Shown here piece by piece: positions 30,430 to 39,899 of a DNA stretch of 64,000 nucleotides. This stretch comes from Macrostomum hystrix (lineage: Eukaryota > Platyhelminthes > Macrostomidae). The stretch lies in the NCBI GenBank assembly GCA_950097015.1, contig CATNEN010000005.1, positions 5,013,501 through 5,077,500 on the forward strand. Reading direction: 5' to 3'. The position numbers were made by a program, and so were the translations under genes. Each line of letters starts with the position of its first letter. Positions within the stretch are counted from its first letter, which is position 1. The notes beneath the pieces were generated by a model, which did no database searches, was not told where the DNA came from, and saw nothing but the letters and a program-made list of their open reading frames with translations.

Positions 30430-30795
30430 CTGCTGGTTCTGCTGCGGAATCTGAATCCGCCACGGCTGTGCAACGGCACCCGGCTGATCATCCGGAGCTG
30501 GGCGAGAATGTGCTGCGCTGCAAAGTCGCTGCCGGCCAGTTCACTGGAGATGAAATCCTGCTGCCGCGGATTTCCCTACAGCCCAACAATGCTGACCTGC
30601 CAGTCTGCTTCAAGCGGCTGCAGTTCCCGGTGAAGCCCAGCTTTTGCCTGACGATTCACAAGTCTCAGGGGCAGAGCCTGGAGACAGTCGGCATCGACCT
30701 GGCAGTTGGATGCTTTGCGCACGGCCAGTTATATACTGCGCTGTCTCGAGCGAAAAATGTAGCAAATGTCCGGGTCCGGTTTATCAATCTGTCTA
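30430..30795 (+). pseudogene. Helitron RepHel helicase C-terminal remnant
   Basis: It reads LCNGTRLIIR, then after a one-base shift LGENVLRCKVAAG, ILLPRISLQP, and the PIF1-family motifs FCLTIHKSQGQSLETVGIDL and HGQLYTALSRAKNVANVRV. The rest of the helicase and the Rep nuclease are absent. The frameshift in the GTRLIIR region and the loss of the natural C-terminus (kept at 49018-49073 in the other copy) make it non-functional. Confidence 0.85.
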
Positions 30796-31955
30796 GCAGT
30801 CTAGCAGCCTGTCAATGTATCTTTCAACTAACTGTCATACAAATCTGTCATACTGTCATGCAGATCAGTCATCTGTCATACAAACTGATTTAGACACAGC
30901 TGCGAAGCTGATTTAGGCACAGCTGATTTAGGCATAGCTGCGAAACTTATTTGAATCAAACTGGTTGAATCAGCCATTGATATTAGCTATTACACATAGC
31001 AAACTATCAAGATGTGATCTGATTTGAAATGTACTCGTATTCAAAAAGGGGTTTGATTTAAAGTGGGATTTGACAATGCGAATGAGGCATGTGAGAAAAG
31101 AGAAGTTCGCTGAGGAGTGACTAGAAAGGAGAAGGGGAAATAATGTGAAAATGGAGCAATGAAACTATAGAATATAAAATCAAAGGAGAAAAGGCAGAAC
31201 TGAGCTTCTGAGATTGGATTTAAACTGGAACAGCATAGGACAACAATTTATTGCCGTAGATATTGTTTGATATATCTACAAGCAGAATGGGATCTGATTG
31301 AAAATGGGATCTGATTGAAAATAGGATATGATTCAAATTGGAATTTGATGAAAATGAGTACCTCTGAGTTCTGCAAATGTATGAAATTTCAGATCAGCAG
31401 ATCTGTAAGTCTTTAAGACTGATTATCGCTAGCTGACAAACTGACAGTTTGTGACAATACCGAGTATCCTCAATTCTTGAAATTCGCTTTCTCTGTTCTA
31501 TACAGTGTATTTTAAATGGCATGAAAGTTTGCAACGAAATGGTTGCCCTGGCATGAATCAATTTTCCCTTCCTGTACTTTTATTGTAATACTTCTCAGTT
31601 CAACAAATAATTACTGTGGGATCTGCAAATAGTGGACTATTTTCACTCTGAGATTAGCCAATATCTCCCAGTTTAGCAAGTAATCGTCAGTTCTTGACAC
31701 GCACCTTCTCTGTTCTATGCAGTGTATTTTAAATCGCATGAAAGTTTGCAACGAAATGGTTCCCCTTGCATGAATCGATTTTCCCTTCCTGTACTTTGAT
31801 TATAATACTGTGTTGATCCAAGCGAAAAAATGAGTCTGTAGTAATCGTAAATGTAAGCAAATAATCAAATTATAATAAATTTATTTTTCAAGGCAGTTTC
31901 ATTCTTATTTCAGCGCTAAAGTTTGCGTTGAACCGCTAAAGTTCGCATCGCACTT

Positions 31956-32421
31956 TCATTTGGTGCTGTTGCTGCCGTTGTTGCTGCTGCTACTGCTGGA
32001 GCTGCTGATCCGCTCGTGCTCCTGCTGCTGCTGCTGCTGCTTCCGCTCCTGCAGCAGGCGCAAATTTCGCAGCTTTTCATTTAGCCTTTGTTCTTGTTGC
32101 TGTTGTTGTTCCTGCTGCTGCCGGTGCTCGGCGACGGCGGGGCAGCGTGCTATGCGGTGAGGCCCACCGCAGAGGTAACACGAGACTGTATGAATTGAGT
32201 GTTAAGAATGTTGCAATGAGTGTTAGAATTGTACCAAGTTTTTATTGTCTAACTGAATGCCTGACGGAAGGACTTAGTGAAAATAAATGACCAAGTAAGG
32301 CAGATGTATAGAATTATAGGCAGACACAATGTTACTTACTGGGTCCTCTGCGGTGGCCTCCCCGACCGCGACGTCCGCCGCCGCCGCCGCCGCCGGCATA
32401 GTAGTTGTGGTTGATTTTCAT
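31956..32421 (-). CDS. RGG-box / CCHC zinc-knuckle / Q-rich protein, 2 exons, 103 aa
   Basis: Exons (minus) are 32421-32340 and 32185-31956. The donor is CCA|GTAAGT, the acceptor ATACAG|T, and the phase-1 junction joins correctly. Exon 1: MKINHNYYAGGGGGGGRRGR followed by GGHRRGP, a glycine/arginine RNA-binding-type box. Exon 2: zinc knuckle CYLCGGPHRIARC (C-x2-C-x3-H-x4-C), a Gln-rich probable coiled coil (QQQEQQQQQQEQRLNEKLRN, ERKQQQQQQEHERI), then poly-Ser and the stop. A TATA-like TATATTTATATG lies ~30-40 bp upstream of the ATG. RNA or single-stranded DNA binding is inferred. It sits head-to-head with the RPA-like gene inside the Helitron. The (CTG)n and (CCG)n tracts seen on the plus strand are its codons. 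Confidence 0.6.
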
Positions 32422-32448
32422 GGTTGTGGGCCATTCAGTGTTGTACGT

Positions 32449-32461
32449 CATATAAATATAC
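32449..32461 (-). promoter_or_regulatory. TATA box of the RGG/zinc-knuckle gene
   Basis: The minus strand reads GAGTATATTTATATGACG around 32461-32446, about 30-40 bp upstream of the ATG at 32421. Confidence 0.45.
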
Positions 32462-33070
32462 TCCACCGTAAGGGCTGGATTTCAACCAGTGCTCAAAACC
32501 CTGCAGATTAGCTTGGTCCATTCTGATTGGCTTTGAGCTTTTAGGCAGTCCAAAGTTGTCTCAGCCAGTTTGCGTCTAGAAGTTTTTTTGTATCGTCTAG
32601 ACGTTACGTTGTAGTTGAGGTAGGACAGCTTAATGCTGTGTGATTTGAGATTGGTGTATACAGTGGGTGGTGTTCTGCCATTTTGACTGGCTTAGCTTTA
32701 TCAGCTCATTAGGGTTTGGAATTGTACCATGGTTAATATCAAAGCTGTTTCTGATTGGTCAGCAGCTTTTGGGCCCACTCCTCACTTATGTTATTGGGGG
32801 TGGTGGATTTGAGGGGTCTGGTGGTTGCCACACCCAATTGAAAGTGGCGTGAGTCATCGCACTTTTAAGTGCACGGTGGGTTGTTATTTTGAAATGAATA
32901 TAGAGATAATATAAGCGACAGCGACTTTTATATCAAACTAAACAGCCCTATCTAAGTGCAAAATGTTTGTTCTGTCATTTTCTAGACTTTTCTGTTTACT
33001 TAATAGCAAACGAACGATGGAGTCGCCTGCCGGACAAGCCAAGAAGAGCAAAATGTGCGTATCTGCTCTG

Positions 33071-33205
33071 CGAAGTCTCTGATGCTTCCAACTGGTACAG
33101 ACAGGCTGTGACTAGCCAACAGTGCTTCGAGGCGGTGCGCATCACCCGAAGTGTTCAACAGGAGAACAAGGCGTCACGAGATGAAGAAATGGTGATGCAA
33201 TTCCG
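33071..33205 (+). repeat. ~130-bp segment duplicated from the RPA-like gene
   Basis: The sequence from GAAGTCTCTGATGCTTCC to GAAATGGTGATGCAAT is nearly identical to 33999-34127 in exon 2 of the RPA-like gene. Here it sits just upstream of the first usable ATG and interrupts an upstream ORF starting ATGGAGTCGCCTGCC at 33018. Confidence 0.85.
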
Positions 33206-33211
33206 GGCCTG

Positions 33212-34513
33212 ATGGAGGTTGCTGTCGTCGGCCTGGTGACGATGCTGACGACCATCAAGGACTTTGTCGGCAAGGACGAACCGGGCCAAGTGTTCTCCTT
33301 CGTCCTAAGTGATGACACGGGGGACATTCGAGTGAGCGTGTTTGGCACAGATCTGAGGCCACTTCTGGACGTCTGCCAAGCCGACGAGGCCGTGCGCATA
33401 ACCGGAGGTTGGGTGAAGAAGGCAAATTCGGCGTACAACCGTACGGTTAACCAATACGAGATGACCGTATCTGTTGACAAATCTGGTGTTATTGTGAAGA
33501 CAAACGAGACGGTTTCTCGACGTGCATCTATGTACAGGAAAATTAATGAGATTTCCGGAAGCCAGATTAACACGTGAGTAATATTGTTGACAGGTTATTA
33601 TAGTCGTTTTACTCTGGGATCTTTGTGGCTTATTAGACTGCAGTTTATAGATACTACAAGCTTGGCAGCCTTCGTGCAGTCGCTTTTAGTCATTTGTTTT
33701 CCATTTCCATACAACGCAGGAATGTCGACGTTCGTGGAACAATCTCTGCAGTCGAGAAACCGCGGGAAGTGAAAACCGGTGCCGGAAAGCTGGTGAACCT
33801 AGCGAAAGTGACGCTCGTGGATCAGTCTGGGTGCCAAGTATCGTGTACCTTCTGGGCTACCTCTGCCACCAAGGTGACTAACTGGTCCGTGGGCGACGTT
33901 CTGGCCATTCGAGGTGCGCAAGTCCAGGAGTTCGCCGAAGCGGTTAGTCTCGGTTGTTCCAAAGCGGAGGTGCAGCATTGGCCAGAAGACTCTGCCGAAG
34001 TCTCTGATGCTTCCGACTGGTACAGACAGGCTGTGACTAGCCAACAGTGCTTCGAGGCGGTGCGCATCACCCGAAGTGTTCAACAGGAGAACAAGGCGTC
34101 ACGAGATGACGAAATGGTGATGCAATACCCCGAGCGAATGTATAGCCAATTCAACGGTGTACAACGAATCCGACTGCGTTTCGGAGACAAGGAGGTGAGT
34201 TTATTTGACGGAACTAACGCGAATTTTCTGCTTCGCGACTCTACCCTTTAACTGAGGGACTGAATAATGCTGCTGACCACACCCCTATATTATGCATTTT
34301 CCATTGTCTAAAAGGATGGAAATGGGGCACGCACACGTATGCAACAGTATTATATTAAGACTTCCTAATTAAAGAGATTTTATCCCCCATTTCATTTCGC
34401 AGATTACATTCTCCCGAGACGGGCAATACAGGAGCCAGCAGGTCCTCACTTCTACGCCTAGAGCTGATGTGGCTGAGCATTACGGCGACTCGCGAATGTC
34501 TATGGACGAGTAA
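33212..34513 (+). CDS. RPA70-like single-stranded DNA-binding protein, 3 exons, 315 aa
   Basis: Exons are 33212-33573, 33720-34194 and 34403-34513. Donors are AC|GTGAGT and GAG|GTGAGT, the acceptors ACGCAG and TCGCAG, and phases 2 and 0 join in frame. Exon 1 resembles RPA1 OB-fold A (FSFVLSDDTGDIRVSVFG, then YNRTVNQYEMTV). Exon 2 resembles OB-fold B (NVDVRGTISAVEKP, LAKVTLVDQSGCQVSCTFW, DVLAIRGAQVQEF). The RPA1 N-terminal domain and the zinc-bearing OB-fold C are missing. An earlier ATG at 33018 (MESPAGQAKKSKM) may be the ancestral start, cut off by the 130-bp duplication. Plant and some animal Helitrons are known to carry RPA-like genes; whether this one serves transposition or is a captured host gene cannot be told. 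Confidence 0.75.
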
Positions 34514-34589
34514 TTGGTTCGGACAAGGATTTCAACCTGAACTACTCAGATTGAGTGTAGCATGGGTGAGACAGTTGCTGTGTAATTGC

Positions 34590-34905
34590 GTCTGTGAGAT
34601 GTTGCAGTGAGTCGCCATCACAAGTTGAGCCGCCTGATGTGTAAATGGTGCATGATAGTTGAGCTCTGCCCATTGGCCCAATGAGTCACATCAGCGTAAA
34701 TCCTGTTCCTTTTGGAGCAGGTTGACTGCATATCAATGGGCCTTGAGAGACGTGGTTGAAATACGTGTTCGCTGCTTATCACGATTCAGAGGTTCTTCCA
34801 CGCTAAAATGGAGGGTATGCAGCCATGGTCTGAAGCAGCCTAATCGCAGACCTTAAATCTTGTGATGGCCGACTAAGCATGTTGAGCTGTGCTGTGGCAA
34901 GAGTG
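34590..34905 (+). repeat. Helitron module shared with 49132-49440
   Basis: From CTGTGAGATGTTGCAGTGAG to GGCCGACTAAGCATGTTGAG the two copies are almost identical, differing mainly by a 3-base indel (CATCAG versus CAG). No coding function is seen. Confidence 0.85.
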
Positions 34906-35939
34906 AATGAACTTGCTTAATGCCGACCCCGGCTGTGAATGCTTTCCAAGCAGTACAAAGCGTTTTGTGTGATGTTGAGTGCGTGAACTTAACTTGCCCC
35001 AGTGAATGCCTCTGACCAGCAGTGCAGAGTAAAGCAAGCCAACAAGCAGTATGATTGACACCATTATTCTTGCAGTCAAATGCAATGAACTGTGCAATGA
35101 TACTGTCTTGTTGGCGGAGCCTTCTGCAAGTTCATCATCATGTTTACTGTTTGTGTAAATATTTTTAGGTGCAATGCAGTTTTTTCTTTTTTAATTGAAT
35201 TGAATTCTCTACATTTGCAGTTTGTTTTCTTATAACGTCATAATGATATGTATTTGTATAATAATAATTTTGCCGAATGCTCACTCAATTGTTGTTTTGT
35301 TGTTTTCAATGTGTTTTGTAATTGAAGAAATACAAATAAATGTTTTAGTGGACAAAGACCAGTCCCATGATTAATGAATCTACTACACTCCTGGTACCTG
35401 CCTTATTCTATTTTAAAAGACATTGTCAGGCATGCATTTGTAATGAAGAATGATACATAATGGATTACTAAGAAAATAGGTCAGATGAGAAATAGGATCT
35501 GATGAGAACTGGAATCATTAAGAAAAAGAAAGGAGATTAGAAATTGATCCATTGATATTTAATTAGCCATTGATATTAGCTATCCATTATGAACTATCAA
35601 AATGGGATCTAATTTGAAATATACTTTTATGTAAAATGGGATTTGATTCAAAATAAGATTTGACAATGTGAATGAGGCATATAAGAAAAGAGAAGTCTGC
35701 TGAGGAGTGTGACTAGAAAAGAGAGTGGGAATTTAGTATGATACTGATATATCATATATCATAGCTATATATAGCCAGTGTTAGCTTTATTAAAAGCGTC
35801 AAACCAAAGGTCGAAGGATGTAGCTCCAGTTGCTTTTGCAAAGTCCATTCACAATGAGATAGCTGCATTGAACTGACTCTTTAAGTTATTTATTATAATA
35901 AGAGGGCCTCATTCAAGGGCAATAGTTGCAATGCGGAGC
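34906..35939. other. Non-coding interior of Helitron
   Basis: AT-rich with no gene. The part after about 35440 parallels 31080-31400 and 51230-51700, showing internally repeated Helitron-derived sequence. Confidence 0.5.
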
Positions 35940-36359
35940 TACTTATTGTTCGGAACGTTGCAGTCGCAGTTAGTACGATGAGCAGGGCTTAGAAATTCAC
36001 TTACAAATGAAGAAAGTAAAAAATTTGTCTGAATGTGTATAAATCTGTAGTACACATGAGCAATACAAGCAACAAGAAAATCGGAATAAAGCAAATCATT
36101 TCTCTGATAGTCGGAATTTCTTGGAATAAAATTAAATTTCATTTTCAGTAACAACTACAAAAGTGCTCTGAACAATTTTATGTATAAAATGAGTAAGATA
36201 ATTTTATTAAAAGCGTTGACATATAAAAGCTCCAAACAAAGAAACCGTAAAAAAGTTGATAGTTTTGTTTTACCTAAAATTGCGTTATTAACGATCTCCC
36301 AAAAATTCCTATTTTCAATAGAGAAAATTATCGTATTATTTTCACTTTTAAGTACTGAA

Positions 36360-36393
36360 TATGGCTCCCCGAAGGGGGGCAAAAACTTGCTAG
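36360..36393 (+). other. Helitron 3' terminus (hairpin plus CTAG)
   Basis: A short GC-rich inverted repeat (CCCC GAA GGGG) is followed by GCAAAAACTTGCTAG and then T. It is nearly identical to 52344-52377. Confidence 0.85.
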
Positions 36394-36643
36394 TTCGTAC
36401 TAAAAACAAACAGAAGGAGAACACACCACATAGGGTCCAGTAAAACAAACTAATAACTTAACGAACTAGCAAATAAGCGAGCATGGCACATGAAAACTGG
36501 ATAATAGACAGGCATAAACAACATATCATTAAGCATTAAGTACGAAAAACATGCAATTTTTAAGTCCGCGCTATTACCAGCGCCATGCCTCATGTCCTGG
36601 ATAAACAAATTAAAACATCGCCCTTTACCATTCACCTTGGCCC

Positions 36644-37444
36644 TCAGAAGCTGGCCATGCGGACCAGGGCCTCTGGGTACCACGTACCCTCTACCAGCTC
36701 GACTACCGCTTGCCCGTACCGAGCCACGAGGTGGTAGGGCGTACGAGCTGGACCTCCGAGCGTTGCTTCAGCACGGGCGGCTGCCTCGTGCAACATCTCT
36801 AGCCTTGTGGCTCGTTGCTCTTCAGTAAACGCTCTTTGTGCAGCGGCCGGCCACCCCTCGTCTAGCTGTCCACGAGCAGCGCGCATCAACGATTCGGCTA
36901 CTGCCTGCGTTGCAGCCTCCCGGTCGGCTGCCCGCATGCCCCAGCGAGCTCGCTTCTGACGGCGCCGCTGGGCGCCTCCTCGTCGGCGTCGCCTCTGTTG
37001 TTCGGGCTCCGCTGCATCGTCGCTAGATGACGACGAGCTCGGTGGCCGTGGTGCCTCTAGCAACCCTATTTGTGGGGGTGCCGCAGGGCCTTCCGCCTCC
37101 ACGAATTCGTCTGGGTCCGAATCCGGATCGGCCATGCCCTCATCATCTGAGGGCATCCCAACCTGCAGTTCGGCCCACAAATCCTCTTCTGGGTCAAACT
37201 GGGCCTCCACCGACCCACTGCTGCTGCTACTGGAAGCCGGCCTTCTAGCCTGCACTCCCACTTCAGCCGTGGTGGGTACTGATTGCGTGGCTTTACAAAG
37301 CCTCTTTGATCGAGGTCCCGATGCTTTGCTGGCCGGGCGCTTGTGGATCTGCTCTACTGGCTCTCCGACTTTGCGCACAACTCCCATCAATCGAGGGCGT
37401 GTCGGCAACCTATCTTCGGGTCCAAGATTTTCCTTATCTTCCAT
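36644..37444 (-). CDS. Unknown ORF3 of third Gypsy-like element, 266 aa
   Basis: It starts at ATG (MEDKENLGPEDR). It has KEN at residues 4-6 and PTRPRL at 14-19, the same positions as in the 303-aa ORF. Later blocks match too: EDLWAELQVGMPSDDEGM, RRRRRGGAQRRRQKRARW, and the C-terminal DEGWPAAAQRAF...VARYGQAVVELVEG. It is shorter because ~45 residues after the N-terminus are absent. It is intact although the rest of its element is broken. No signal peptide or membrane helix. Function unknown. Confidence 0.75.
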   Translation of the reverse strand: MEDKENLGPEDRLPTRPRLMGVVRKVGEPVEQIHKRPASKASGPRSKRLCKATQSVPTTAEVGVQARRPASSSSSSGSVEAQFDPEEDLWAELQVGMPSDDEGMADPDSDPDEFVEAEGPAAPPQIGLLEAPRPPSSSSSSDDAAEPEQQRRRRRGGAQRRRQKRARWGMRAADREAATQAVAESLMRAARGQLDEGWPAAAQRAFTEEQRATRLEMLHEAAARAEATLGGPARTPYHLVARYGQAVVELVEGTWYPEALVRMASF

Positions 37445-37528
37445 GATATCGCTTCCTTCTTCTTTCAGTCTTCTAAAGAGTATTCCTTTTCTTTAGGGAA
37501 GCTTCGGCGCTTTGATTCGGAATGGGAG

Positions 37529-39316
37529 TCACTGAAACATTGTAGGTAGGCCATACATCGCTCTGATAAAATAGGATTTCTTGCTAGGATCTATTTTTAG
37601 CCTTTCCGGCTCTCGCCTTTCTCTCTGCGGCCTCTGCCGCGGCTCTAGATCCCTAGCCTCACCTACTTGAGCAGCCTCACCTACTTCCTCGGCCCTAACA
37701 CCATCTGCAACTTCCCCGTGCACAGAGGATGGGATAGGGGGCAGGGTTGGAGAGGGCAACGGACTGTCCGACGGCAGGACAACCACATCACCAGACGCCT
37801 CCCCCGCCTCTTCTCCGTTGCAGATTTCCTGGCCGACCGGTTCTTCGAGATTCGACCTGGAGGCAGCTCGTGATCGCAGGTGCCACCTACGAGCGCCCCA
37901 CAGGCCGATCTCATCGTCGTCGTCGTTATCGCTGTCTTCTGGCTCGCCGGACGCGTCAGCTGTCGGAGGGCTACCCTTGGATGGCCTCTCGAGCTTTCGC
38001 CTTGCCGTGCTCGCCTCCTCCGTCCTGTCGCACATCGAGGCCGGTACAGGGAGCAAGTTGGGCCGATGGACTACCAGCACCTGCTTCCTGGCCTTCTTGG
38101 TGCTGCCGTGTCGCCGGATCTTGTAAACTGTCTCGCCTTTGCTCTCGAGCACTACGTAGACCGACTGTCTGGGCCGATGAAATTTACTGATCTCGCCGGC
38201 CTCGATCACCGGATTGTTGAGTAGGACCAGCTGGCCCGGGCGGAGTGGTCTCGCCTGCGGTCTTTCCTGATAATGCTCTTCCCGCAGCACCTGATACCTT
38301 TCGAGCTTGTCCCGGGCGCAATTGACAGCCTGGTCTATGCGCTCCTGGAACTGTCGGAGATAATCTGGCAGGTCTGCGTACTCAGCCAGTGCGGTCAGCG
38401 TGTTGTCGACAGGCAGCCGGTACTCCCGTCCGAAGACCAGGAAGTACGGCGTGTACCCGGTCACAGGGTGGACACTGGTGCGCAACGCGATTAAGCACGC
38501 GGGCAGCATAAGGTCCCAATCCCTGTGATCCTTTTCCAACAAGCACGTGAGCACTGACTTAATCTGGCGATTCAGATTTTCGACCTGGCCATTGCTGGCC
38601 GGGTTATAGGGACACGTGTGCGTGTGACGGATGCCGTACAGCTTACAGAAGTCCTCAAACTCTGCACTCATAAAGTTCGTCCCCTGGTCAGTGTGCAGCC
38701 AGGCTGGTGCACCGTACTCGGGAATGAACCTATCTAGCAGCAGTTTGATCACTGTCTTAGTCTTCTGGTTTCGCATCGGATAGGCAAACGGGTACTTCGA
38801 AGTTGCATCACACAGGGTGAGGATGTACCGATGTCCTCGGGCACTTGGTTGTGACAAAGGCCCGATCACGTCGGCGTGCACCCTTCCTAAGACCTCACAC
38901 ACTGGAAAGCTCTGCGGTGGAACCATCTCCTTCCGCCTTGTCTTGCTTTCCAGGCATGTCCTGCAACGCGCCACGTACCCCGTCGCCTCCGACCAGAGAC
39001 CGGGTCTCCAGAACCTGTCTCTAACTCTCTGCACTGTCTTGGACTGGCCGAGATGACCCGCCAAAGGTGAGTCGTGCAAGGCCTCAAAGACGCGCGAGTC
39101 TAATGCTTTCGGTAGCACCGGTCGCGGCGGCCGGTTGTCATCAAAGTCAATGACGAGCAACCCGTCGCGCACCTCCAGCTCCTCAAATGCACCCAGGAGG
39201 TCTCTGACCTCTTTCGGCATCTGGAGTCGCTGATCGAACCTGGGATTTTGCCTTCCTGACAGCTTGAGTTCCGTCAGATACCTGATTGCTGGGTCTTGGT
39301 GCTGAGCTTCTAGCAA
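37529..39316 (-). CDS. Integrase of third Gypsy-like element, 595-aa frame
   Basis: No true start; it is part of Pol. An H2C2 zinc finger (H81, H88, C118, C121 of the frame; HDSPLAGHLG and CRTC) precedes the catalytic triad D149 (VHADVIGP), D210 (LHTDQGTNF) and E246 (SNGQVENLNRQ), spaced 35 residues in the DD35E fashion. A GPY/F-like and chromodomain-free C-terminal region follows (PGQLVLLNNP, YVVLESKGETVYKI), then an acidic and basic tail ending MYGLPTMFQ. The integrase itself looks intact; it is out of frame with the upstream Cys-repeat region. Confidence 0.9.
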   Translation of the reverse strand: MLEAQHQDPAIRYLTELKLSGRQNPRFDQRLQMPKEVRDLLGAFEELEVRDGLLVIDFDDNRPPRPVLPKALDSRVFEALHDSPLAGHLGQSKTVQRVRDRFWRPGLWSEATGYVARCRTCLESKTRRKEMVPPQSFPVCEVLGRVHADVIGPLSQPSARGHRYILTLCDATSKYPFAYPMRNQKTKTVIKLLLDRFIPEYGAPAWLHTDQGTNFMSAEFEDFCKLYGIRHTHTCPYNPASNGQVENLNRQIKSVLTCLLEKDHRDWDLMLPACLIALRTSVHPVTGYTPYFLVFGREYRLPVDNTLTALAEYADLPDYLRQFQERIDQAVNCARDKLERYQVLREEHYQERPQARPLRPGQLVLLNNPVIEAGEISKFHRPRQSVYVVLESKGETVYKIRRHGSTKKARKQVLVVHRPNLLPVPASMCDRTEEASTARRKLERPSKGSPPTADASGEPEDSDNDDDDEIGLWGARRWHLRSRAASRSNLEEPVGQEICNGEEAGEASGDVVVLPSDSPLPSPTLPPIPSSVHGEVADGVRAEEVGEAAQVGEARDLEPRQRPQRERREPERLKIDPSKKSYFIRAMYGLPTMFQ

Positions 39317-39899
39317 CTCGACGCGACTCTAGCGACTTCTCCCCTGTTTTTGAGAACTCCTCAACAGCAGGACTCGGTGTCTGCAGGCAGGACTGGCTGC
39401 AACGAGCGGACACTTCCTCCTCTGTCTCCGGACACACCAGAGGCTCTGGATCCGGCGCCTGCAGGCAGAACTGGCTGCAACAAGCGGGCACTTTTTCCTT
39501 TACCTCTGAGCCTTCCGCCACCACCTGAGTCTGCACCTGTGCCTTGGCATCACAGCCCCGCACCCAGTGCTCCTCCCTTGTAGCTCCCTGGCTCCAGCTA
39601 CCTTCAGTAGCTACCGTCTGTACGGCGGCGTCCACAGTCTGCAGGCAGAACTGGCTGCAACGAGCTGACTGCGGAGCCCCGTAGACAGGTGCTTCCCGCC
39701 TCAAAAGCTGGCCTGCGGTCGTGTTTTCCTTACACTCTTGCAGCACCGCCTTATCGTGGCGCACCTGGACAGGCTCCAGGACCGGCTCTTCCACCAGTCC
39801 TTCAGACACAGCTGCTTTCCTTCCTGATCGGCCGTCCATGACCTCCTGGGCCTTGGGTTTCACAGCTCGCAGTGGTTCTGCGGCCTCATTGGTTTCACC
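39317..39899 (-). pseudogene. Cys-repeat region of third element (CSQ-CL repeats)
   Basis: It follows the RT/RNase H frame after an in-frame TAG stop at 39900-39902 (GINK, stop, GETNEAAEPLR). It carries three CSQ-F/S-CLQ blocks homologous to those at 26774-27296. It ends where a deletion joins GEKSL to SRVELLEAQ and shifts the frame. Confidence 0.75.

Larger units (their letters stand above)
30206..36393 (+). mobile_element. Helitron, 5' end not seen, with cargo genes
   Basis: The 3' terminus is typical of Helitrons: a GC hairpin CTCCCCGAAGGGG at about 36365-36377, a short spacer, then CTAG (36390-36393) followed by T. The last ~950 bp (35440-36393) closely match 51240-52377, the end of another Helitron. 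A helicase remnant lies at 30430-30790. Two spliced genes not found in the other copy lie between. No TC...ACTAAAAATGAAATG 5' terminus is visible in this interval; the LTR element at 24086-30205 may have inserted within it. Confidence 0.75.
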
